Positions 57,713 through 64,000 of a stretch of DNA of 64,000 nucleotides are shown piece by piece. Each line of letters starts with the position of its first letter. Within the stretch, counting starts at the first letter, position 1. Source of the stretch: Clostridium_I sp963725425 (GTDB lineage Bacteria > Bacillota > Clostridia > Clostridiales > Clostridiaceae); assembly GCA_963725425.1 (NCBI GenBank), contig CAVRYJ010000043.1, forward strand, positions 1 through 64,000, in the 5' to 3' direction. The position numbers were made by a program, and so were the translations under genes. The notes under the pieces were generated by a model. It had not been told where the DNA came from, did not search any database, and was given only the letters and a program-made list of their open reading frames with translations.

Positions 57713-58059
57713 ACAGTCTCAAATCCCATTAATCCACCTAAAATTATGCAAGAAGCTATAGTATTTATTAATCACAATACTATAATTTCAGGCAAAAAAA
57801 TGCCGTGCAAATGCATGGCAATAACCTTACTAATGAAAAGGATAGTGTATCCGTGTTCTTATCTAAGTTATAAGTTCCTTAAAAATCCCATAGAAACCTA
57901 ACCTACTCTTAAGCAGTTTTTTTAAGATTCCTAAAGACTTACATATTCAATTACTTAGTTAGTTAAGAACAACCTCACTCATAAGAATTTCCTTTTTCAT
58001 ATCAAAAGCATTATTCAATTTACAATAATTAGTATATCACATACAATATTTTATATCAA
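57713..58059 (-). promoter_or_regulatory. Attenuator-type leader, copy 2 (upstream of the GNAT gene)
   Basis: A near-identical repeat of 54496-54842. Promoter TTGATA (58054-58059), 17 nt, TATACT (58031-58036); the MSEVVLN ORF (57982-57959) with the weaker ribosome site AAGGAA; terminator stem TGCCATGC/GCACGGCA (57801-57820), with one mismatch compared with copy 1, and a seven-T run. The second terminator of copy 1 is absent because the repeat ends within it. The GNAT start is about 90 nt further on. Confidence 0.75.
57959..57982 (-). CDS. Leader peptide MSEVVLN, copy 2
   Basis: ATG at 57980-57982, seven codons identical in sequence to copy 1, TAA at 57959-57961. Conservation of the peptide while flanking bases drift suggests it is translated. 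Confidence 0.65.
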   Translation of the reverse strand: MSEVVLN

Positions 58060-58447
58060 TATATCTAAAATATGCTATTTTATTATATAAATGTCAATCG
58101 TGATTTACTTTAGTTTTAATACTTTTAATTATTATGCTTTAAAAAGTATTACTAAAATTGTTGTTTCTATATAATACTTAATAATATTTAATAGTACTTG
58201 TGAAAATGGTACATATTGTGATTATTCCAGGCGATTACCATTTATAAAAATAGCGTTAGTAGTCCTATTTTAAAATATTTTGTCGTATTAAATATAAATT
58301 GGTCATAAGAGTTGATATTATGGTAGACTATAAAGTATATAAAAATAGTAAGTAGAAAAAGCAAGTAAACATACACTGTTCTATTACTATGGATACCCCT
58401 AATAAAGGTACATTCTAGAATGAAAATAAAAAAATATGGAGGCAAAA
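58060..58447 (+). other. Intergenic region before the permease gene
   Basis: 388 nt, very AT-rich, between divergent transcription units. TTGATA (58312-58317) and TATATA (58336-58341) at 18-nt spacing are a possible permease promoter. GGAGGC stands 4 nt before the permease ATG. No coding remnant is seen. Confidence 0.4.
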
Positions 58448-59938
58448 ATGTCTACAACTAAAAAACATTCAGCGAAACTTACCCTAGTATCATTAATTTT
58501 AATGATTTTCACTTCAGTTTTCGGTTTTAATAATATGCCTAGATCCTTTTACTTGATGGGATATTCAGCTATTCCATGGTACATATTATCAGGAATAACA
58601 TTTTTCATACCATTTGCTTTCATGATGGCAGAATTTGGCTCAGCTTTCAAAAATGAAAAAGGTGGAATTTATTCATGGATGGAAAGATCAGTTGGCGCTA
58701 AATATGCCTTCGTGGGTACCTTCATGTGGTATGCATCATATGTAGTTTGGATGGTAAACATCTGTTCATCAATTTGGATTCCATTTTCAAATTCAATATT
58801 TGGGAAAGATACTACTGCAACATGGAGTATCTTTGGACTTAAGTCTACTCAGACATTAGGAATACTTGGGGTTATTTGGATTTTATTGGTAACGTTTACT
58901 GCAACAAAAGGTTTAGAAAAAATCAAAAAGGTTACTTCAGTTGGTGGTACTGCTGTTGTATTAACAAATGTTTTTTTAATAATAGGTGCATTAGCTGTTC
59001 TTATTGCTAATCATGGACATTTTGCACAAGGCATTTTACATGGAGGTTTTACTACATCTCCTAATCCTTCATATCAAAACCCACTTTCAATATTTTCATT
59101 CCTAGTATTTGCACTCTTTGCATATGGTGGAATTGAAGTTGTAGGTGGCTTAGTTGATGAAACCGAAAATGCTGCGAAAAATTTCCCTAAAGGGATTATT
59201 ATATCGGCTATGGTTATTGCAATTGGTTATTCGCTAGGAATATTATTATGTGGTATGTTTACAAACTGGAAAGTGCTTGCAGGACCTAATGTGCATATGG
59301 GCAACGTTGCATATGTAATCATGCAAAACCTTGGATATCAATTAGGATTAAGTTTTGGGTTAGCACAAGGCGCAGCACTAACACTTGGTGCATGGGTAGC
59401 AAGATTTTTTGGCTTTTCAATGTTCTTATCATTAACTGGCGCCTTCTTCACTCTTTCCTATGCTCCGTTAAAGCAAATGATAGAAGGAACTCCAAAAGGA
59501 TTATGGCCTGGTAAAATGGGTGAAGTTAAAGATGGAATGCCTCATGCCGCTATGTGGATACAGTGTACCATTGTTATTGTATTTGTAATAATGCTTACAA
59601 TTGGCGGCGCCGCTGCTGCTAAGTTCTTTACAATACTTGTTAATATGACAAATGTTGCAATGACAATACCTTACATGTTTATAGCTGGTGCATTTGCACC
59701 ATTTAAGAAAAATACTGATATAGATAAACCATTTATAATTTTCAAATCTTATAAAAGTTCTCTAATCTGGACAATAATTGTTGTATTTACAGTTGGATTT
59801 GCTAACTTCTTTACCATCATACAGCCAGCAATGCAGGGAGATATTCCAACTACTATTTGGATGATTGTTGGACCAATATTTTTCGCAATAGTAGCTCTTG
59901 TAATGTTCTGGCGATATGAAAAAAACAAATCTGCATAA
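58448..59938 (+). CDS. APC superfamily amino-acid permease/antiporter
   Basis: About 496 aa with about 12 membrane helices. The start TLVSLILMIFTSVFGFNNMP, the segment FMMAEFGSAFKNEKGGIYSW (GGxYxW) and FLVFALFAYGGIEVVGGLVD are typical of the glutamate:GABA antiporter/YjeM-like branch of the APC family. It likely moves an amino acid, possibly in exchange with its product. I start at the ATG at 58448 because GGAGGC lies 4 nt upstream; the frame opens at 58436. It stands alone, with aspartase and fumarase in the wider region. Confidence 0.9.
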   Translation: MSTTKKHSAKLTLVSLILMIFTSVFGFNNMPRSFYLMGYSAIPWYILSGITFFIPFAFMMAEFGSAFKNEKGGIYSWMERSVGAKYAFVGTFMWYASYVVWMVNICSSIWIPFSNSIFGKDTTATWSIFGLKSTQTLGILGVIWILLVTFTATKGLEKIKKVTSVGGTAVVLTNVFLIIGALAVLIANHGHFAQGILHGGFTTSPNPSYQNPLSIFSFLVFALFAYGGIEVVGGLVDETENAAKNFPKGIIISAMVIAIGYSLGILLCGMFTNWKVLAGPNVHMGNVAYVIMQNLGYQLGLSFGLAQGAALTLGAWVARFFGFSMFLSLTGAFFTLSYAPLKQMIEGTPKGLWPGKMGEVKDGMPHAAMWIQCTIVIVFVIMLTIGGAAAAKFFTILVNMTNVAMTIPYMFIAGAFAPFKKNTDIDKPFIIFKSYKSSLIWTIIVVFTVGFANFFTIIQPAMQGDIPTTIWMIVGPIFFAIVALVMFWRYEKNKSA

Positions 59939-60220
59939 AGCAAATTTAAACATGGTGATGTTTAATTGGTTATTTAGTGCCATTATTGAATGTAAGAAGT
60001 GCTCCCCTCAATTTTGCCAATTTTGAACATTATTATTCTTATATTTTATAAATTAGATAAGATATATGACAGAATTTCAACAAATTTATCTAATGGTAAG
60101 TTACGAGAAGACTAGTTTTAGAAGAACAATACGTCCAACTATAGTATGTCCAAATGAAATTTTAGTCCTTATCTGCTTTATTAGCGTTATAATTAGATGT
60201 ATATGAAGGAGGAATTAACT

Positions 60221-60811
60221 ATGAAAATTACAATAATAACTTCAAGTCCAAATAAAGATGGTTTAACTGCTGCCTGTGGAACCCAAGCAAAGGAAGGTGC
60301 TCTTTTAAATGGTGCAGAAGTATCATTAATTTCTTTGAATGAACTAAACATACCTTCTTGTAGTGCTTGCAATAATGGATGGGGACCTTGTAGAAGTGAT
60401 CATATTTGTCAAGTAAAGGATGATTTTCAAAAAACTCATGCCTCTTTAAAAGATTCAGATGCTTTAATCCTAATATCTCCTGTTTATTGGGGTGAACTTA
60501 GTGAAAGTGCCAAAAATTTTTTAGACAGATTAAGAAGGTGCGAGGCAATAAGTGGTGATAAAAATATTTTAGCTGGAAAACCTATAATATGCGTTGCAGC
60601 AGCTGGTGGTTCTGGTAATGGAACTATTTCTTGTTTAGAATCTATGGACAGGTTTGTGACCCATTTAAGAGGAATAAAATATGATTTCATCTCTATTACT
60701 CAAAGAACTAGAGTATACAAATTAACCACTATAAAAGATGCAGCAAGTAGTCTTTGTATAAGTTTGAAAAATAAAAATTTATTCGATTTAACGCAAAAAT
60801 ATAGAAGCTAA
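60221..60811 (+). CDS. Flavodoxin-like NAD(P)H-dependent FMN reductase
   Basis: About 196 aa. The start KITIITSSPNKDGLTAACG is the FMN-binding loop of the iron-sulfur flavoprotein/NADPH reductase family, followed by a Cys-rich stretch PSCSACNNGWGPCRSDHICQ and the core ALILISPVYWGELSESAKNF LDR. The spacing of the four cysteines resembles the compact 4Fe-4S motif of Isf-like flavoproteins. It probably reduces quinones, metal or oxygen species; the substrate is unknown. The ATG at 60221 follows AGGAGG. Its stop codon lies inside a bidirectional terminator hairpin. Confidence 0.87.
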   Translation: MKITIITSSPNKDGLTAACGTQAKEGALLNGAEVSLISLNELNIPSCSACNNGWGPCRSDHICQVKDDFQKTHASLKDSDALILISPVYWGELSESAKNFLDRLRRCEAISGDKNILAGKPIICVAAAGGSGNGTISCLESMDRFVTHLRGIKYDFISITQRTRVYKLTTIKDAASSLCISLKNKNLFDLTQKYRS

Positions 60812-61113
60812 TTCCCATCAACTAATTTGTATGGGTTAGCTTCTATATTTTATTAATTTTTTTAATAAATACCAATTCTCCTTACCAATTCCCGTTTATA
60901 ACTAATATAGTTGTATAATTTTACATCAACTCTTGAGGGTTAATTTAGTACGGTTAGTTTGTATCTCTTTTACTGGTTATTGCTTTGATTGACGTAACCA
61001 CCACACTTTCATGTAAATTAAAATGTTTGTTTATAATCTTAATTTTGAGGCCACATCCTTTCTTTTTTTAAATTTCCTACTACACTCTGAGAGAAGATCT
61101 TCTTCTTTTGTAT
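60796..61113 (-). ncRNA. Structured RNA unit, copy 1 (promoter, RNA, terminator)
   Basis: A perfect consensus promoter on the minus strand, TTGACA (61143-61148), 17 nt, TATAAT (61120-61125), starts an RNA of about 318 nt. It ends at the strong hairpin AAAATATAGAAGCTAA/TTAGCTTCTATATTTT (60796-60851). No ORF is conserved with copy 2. An internal GAAA-tetraloop stem reads ACAT/GTGT here and ACAC/GTGT in copy 2, a pairing-preserving change. Family unknown. It could also be a leader that once preceded a gene. Confidence 0.6.
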
Positions 61114-61119
61114 GTCTTT

Positions 61120-61148
61120 ATTATACTAGGTGTTATTATTTTTGTCAA
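61120..61148 (-). promoter_or_regulatory. Consensus promoter of RNA unit copy 1
   Basis: TTGACA-N17-TATAAT on the minus strand, with no coding start downstream on that strand. The sequence between and around the boxes is conserved in copy 2 (63198-63226), where the -10 box is CATAAT. Confidence 0.8.
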
Positions 61149-61379
61149 TAATTATTATTAAATAATATTATAAATAATTATTTCATTATTCTGTAAACAT
61201 TGTAAATCAAAATTCTAGTTTTCATTTACTTAATTATGGCTATAACCCAAATATACATATCCATTTCGTTTCAGATGGTACAGAAGCTAACTCTAGTTAC
61301 TTAGTGTAATTGAGAATTAGTTTCTATTTTCTAATAAATTTTAATACTTATATCTTTTTTAGTATGTTAACTTACTATT

Positions 61380-62756
61380 TTAAAGTGATGGATATACCAT
61401 ACTTTTGAAATTCATTAAAGCATCATATTTTTCCTCAGTGAGAATTCCTAGTTCTACTGCTGCCTGTTTTAGAGTTGTGCCGTTTTTATGAGCAGTTTTA
61501 GCAATCTGTGCAGCTTTATCATAGCCAATGCTTGGAGTAAGTGCCGTCACAAGCATAAGAGATGTTTCTAAATTATGCTCTATTTTTTCGTAATTTGGAG
61601 TAATTCCCACTGCACAGTTATAATTGAAGGAGTCGATGGCATCAGAGAGTAATCTGACAGATTGTAACATATTATAAATAATTACGGGCATAAATACATT
61701 AAGCTCAAAATTACCTTGGGAAGCGGCAAATCCTATTGCAACATCATTTGCCATGACCTGACAACATACCATGGTCATTGCCTCGCATTGTGTAGGATTT
61801 ACCTTTCCAGGCATAATGGAACTTCCAGGTTCATTTTCCGGGATATTTAATTCACCTATGCCACATCTTGGCCCGCTTGCAAGCCAGCGCACATCATTTG
61901 CCACTTTTAGCATATCAGCTGCAAGTGCCTTCATCGCCCCATGTGTAAATACTAATCCATCTTTACTGGTGAGTGCGTGGAATTTATTAGTAGCTGAAAT
62001 AAATTTTTTCCCTGTAAGATTAGTGATATTCTTTGCAACAAGTTCTGCAAACTTTGGGTGAGTGTTTAATCCTGTGCCTACTGCTGTTCCACCGATGGCA
62101 ATTTCTCTAACCTCTTCCATACTTGAAGTTATCATTCCATTTGTTTTTTCTAGCATAGTATACCATCCGCTGATTTCCTGTCCCAATGTAATTGGGGTTG
62201 CATCCTGTAAATGTGTTCTACCAATTTTAATAACGTCATCATACTGCTTTGATAAACCTCTGAATGTACTCTCAAGCTTATTAATAGCTGGTAGCAATTT
62301 TTCTTCAATTTCCATAATTGTTGCTATATGCATTGCAGTAGGGAATGTATCATTAGAACTCTGTGCCTTATTTACGTGATCATTAGGATGTACTACTTTT
62401 TCTCCCAAAATCTGATTTGCGCGGTTAGCTATAACCTCATTTACATTCATATTAGATTGAGTACCACTGCCTGTTTGCCAAACTGCAAGGGGAAACTGAT
62501 CATTCAGCTTATTGTCTAGTATCTCATCGCATACAACAATTATTGTTGTTCCAATTTCTGTACTCAATAATCCAAGCTCCATATTAGCTAAAGCAGCAGC
62601 CTTTTTTAATATTGCAAAAGCTCTTATTATCTCTAAAGGCATTTTTTCTGTGCCGATTTTAAAGTTTTCAAGGCTCCTTTGAGTTTGCGCACCCCAAAGT
62701 TTGTCTGACTCCACTTTAATTTCTCCCATAGAGTCACGCTCCATACGATATGACAT
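61380..62756 (-). CDS. fumC: Fumarate hydratase class II
   Basis: 458 aa, the FumC length. Signature GSSIMPGKVNPTQCEAMTMV, active-site segments SGTQSNMNVNEVIANRANQI, HPNDHVNKAQSSNDTFPTAM, and TGLNTHPKFAEL mark class II fumarase rather than aspartase (Thr-Gln in NPTQ). It interconverts fumarate and malate without an iron-sulfur cluster. RNA unit copy 2, with a terminator, lies 120 nt upstream and copy 1 lies downstream. If copy 2 is a leader, fumC could be controlled by termination. Confidence 0.94.
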   Translation of the reverse strand: MSYRMERDSMGEIKVESDKLWGAQTQRSLENFKIGTEKMPLEIIRAFAILKKAAALANMELGLLSTEIGTTIIVVCDEILDNKLNDQFPLAVWQTGSGTQSNMNVNEVIANRANQILGEKVVHPNDHVNKAQSSNDTFPTAMHIATIMEIEEKLLPAINKLESTFRGLSKQYDDVIKIGRTHLQDATPITLGQEISGWYTMLEKTNGMITSSMEEVREIAIGGTAVGTGLNTHPKFAELVAKNITNLTGKKFISATNKFHALTSKDGLVFTHGAMKALAADMLKVANDVRWLASGPRCGIGELNIPENEPGSSIMPGKVNPTQCEAMTMVCCQVMANDVAIGFAASQGNFELNVFMPVIIYNMLQSVRLLSDAIDSFNYNCAVGITPNYEKIEHNLETSLMLVTALTPSIGYDKAAQIAKTAHKNGTTLKQAAVELGILTEEKYDALMNFKSMVYPSL

Positions 62757-62875
62757 ACCATCACCATTCCTTTCGTTATTTAAAGTTAATGATAATGCAT
62801 CATCAAAAAAATAACAAGTCAGTATCCTGGTCTATTTTATGGTACATCCTGTTATTAATAAATGCACTAAAAAAC

Positions 62876-63191
62876 AAAATATAGAAGCTAACTCCCATCA
62901 ATTAATCCGCATGGGTTTAGCTTCTATATTTTAATGAAATTTTAATCAATACCATTCTCCTTACCAATTCCCGTTTATAAATAATATAGTTGTATAATTT
63001 TACATCAACTCTTGAGGGTTAATTTAGTACGGTTAGTTTGTTTTTTTTACTGATTATTGCTTTGATTGAAGTAACAACCACACTTTCGTGTAAACTAAAA
63101 TGTTTATTTTTAATCTTAATTTTGAGGCCACATCCTTTCTCTTTTTAAATTTCCTGCTACACTCTGAGAGAAGATCTTCTTCTTTGCGTAT
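62876..63191 (-). ncRNA. Structured RNA unit, copy 2 (upstream of fumC)
   Basis: The same unit as 60796-61113. Promoter TTGACA (63221-63226), 17 nt, CATAAT (63198-63203); RNA of about 316 nt; terminator hairpin 62876-62931 followed on the minus strand by TTTTGTTTTTT. Blocks such as GTAGnAGGAAATTTAAAAA, GGATGTGGCCTCAAAATTAA and AACCCTCAAGAGTTGATGTA are nearly unchanged between copies. It lies in sense orientation ahead of fumC, so it is either a stand-alone RNA or a fumC attenuator. Confidence 0.6.
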
Positions 63192-63356
63192 GTCTACATT
63201 ATGCTAGGTCTTATTATCTTTGTCAATAATTATTATTAATTGATATTACGAATAATTGTTTCATTATTCTGTAAACATTACGAACCATAAATTCTAGTTT
63301 TTATTTACGTGATTTATGCCTATAATTAGCTATATAGAAATAGGAGGCATTTAAAA

Positions 63357-64000
63357 ATGAATAATAAAGTACAAGATTCAACTAATATTATTTACAGCTT
63401 TAAAAATGATTATAGTGAAGGCGCCCATCCAAATATTTTAAAGGCATTATTTTCTAGTAATTTAGAACAACACGAAGGGTATGGTGAGGATTATTATTGC
63501 CTAGAAGCAACTAAACTTATAAAAAAAAGGATCTATAATGCAAATGCACATATACATTTTGTCACCGGTGGTACCCAAGCTAATTTGCTTGTAATATCCT
63601 CCATATTAAAACCATATGAATCCGTAATTACAGCAGACACTGGACATATTAATGTTCATGAAACTGGTGCTATAGAAGCTACCGGACATAAAGTTAATGT
63701 GGCAGTAAGTAAAGATGGAAAGCTAACACCAAAGCAAATAAAAGAAATACTTGATATGCATACAGATGAACATATGGTTAAACCAAGGCTGGTATACATC
63801 TCTAATTCCACTGAGATTGGTACCATTTATAAAAAGACAGAGCTAGAAGAACTTTCTTCTTTCTGCAAAGCTAACGATTTACTCCTATTTTTAGATGGGG
63901 CCCGCCTTGGATCTGCATTATGTGCCAAAGACAATGATTTAACCTTAATGGAATTATCAAAGCTTGTTGATGTTTTCTATATTGGTGGAACTAAAAATGG
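63357..64000 (+). CDS. Low-specificity L-threonine aldolase, cut by window end
   Basis: The first 214 codons are in the window, open to the last base. PLP fold type I: YSFKNDYSEGAHPNILKAL, HFVTGGTQANLLVISSIL (phosphate-binding GGTQAN), the Asp of LLLFLDGARLGSAL that holds the PLP nitrogen, and the start of the lysine region YIGGTKNG. It cleaves threonine or allo-threonine to glycine and acetaldehyde. AGGAGG lies 9 nt before the ATG. It is divergent from RNA unit copy 2. Confidence 0.9.
   Translation, partial: MNNKVQDSTNIIYSFKNDYSEGAHPNILKALFSSNLEQHEGYGEDYYCLEATKLIKKRIYNANAHIHFVTGGTQANLLVISSILKPYESVITADTGHINVHETGAIEATGHKVNVAVSKDGKLTPKQIKEILDMHTDEHMVKPRLVYISNSTEIGTIYKKTELEELSSFCKANDLLLFLDGARLGSALCAKDNDLTLMELSKLVDVFYIGGTKN

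Noticed and set aside
62876..63191. T-box or tetracycline-type leader upstream of fumC
   Set aside because: I do not find the T-box AGGGTGGNACCGCG element or a clear leader ORF, so the unit is left unassigned.

Overview
The window is low-GC (AT-rich) DNA with strong AGGAGG-type ribosome binding sites, consensus TTGACA/TATAAT promoters and protein families typical of Clostridium sensu stricto or a close relative. The species cannot be fixed from sequence alone. I see no rRNA or tRNA genes.

Layout. 1-835: end of an IS66-type insertion sequence. 858-12717: a complete subtype I-B CRISPR-Cas locus on the minus strand, in the order cas6-cas8b-cas7-cas5-cas3-cas4-cas1-cas2, then a leader and a 44-repeat array. 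A lone CRISPR repeat with its own promoter sits upstream of cas6. 12725-18063: further defence-type genes (MazG-like pyrophosphohydrolase, HNH protein, GmrSD/DUF262-DUF1524 nuclease, a wrecked NERD-helicase-DUF2726 gene). 18361-27258: metabolic genes (class I aldolase, glycosyltransferase, old-yellow-enzyme family protein, aspartase, Lrp regulator, isochorismatase). 27262-34939: an intact Wadjet operon jetD-jetA-jetB-jetC. 35596-38503: a decaying uronate-catabolism cluster (kdgK, GH88). 40246-45135: tautomerase, TetR regulator, DHA2-type MFS exporter, second glycosyltransferase, CPBP protease. 45256-51871: a second, divergent Wadjet-like jetA-jetB-jetC set with no visible jetD and with frameshifts. 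52363-58059: MutS2-like ATPase, chemotaxis receptor and GNAT acetyltransferase; two copies of a 347-bp leader (promoter, 7-codon ORF, terminator) lie upstream of the MutS2-like and GNAT genes. 58448-64000: amino-acid permease, flavin reductase, fumarase flanked by two copies of a structured RNA unit, and a threonine aldolase cut by the window end.

Most interesting observation. The lone repeat at 12629-12656 has its own consensus promoter (12689-12717). It is followed by a pseudo-spacer whose first 17 nt match a site just upstream of the cas6 promoter (12556-12572). The only mismatches are at positions 6 and 12, which are bases that Cascade flips out and does not read. The site has a 5'-TCA PAM, and a full-length footprint would cover the cas6 -35 box. 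This is what a CreR-type cas-regulating RNA should look like: a crRNA-like RNA that lets Cascade repress its own operon. Other strong leads are the duplicated uORF/terminator leader, the duplicated structured RNA around fumC, the predicted internal Cas11b start in a frameshifted cas8b, and the second Wadjet-like set.

Several genes (lipoprotein, kdgK, MFS, second jetA and jetC) are broken by single-base changes in A/T runs of 5-7. These may be real decay, slippage or assembly errors, and raw reads would decide. The gh88 and helicase genes carry nonsense codons and larger rearrangements, so some decay is genuine.
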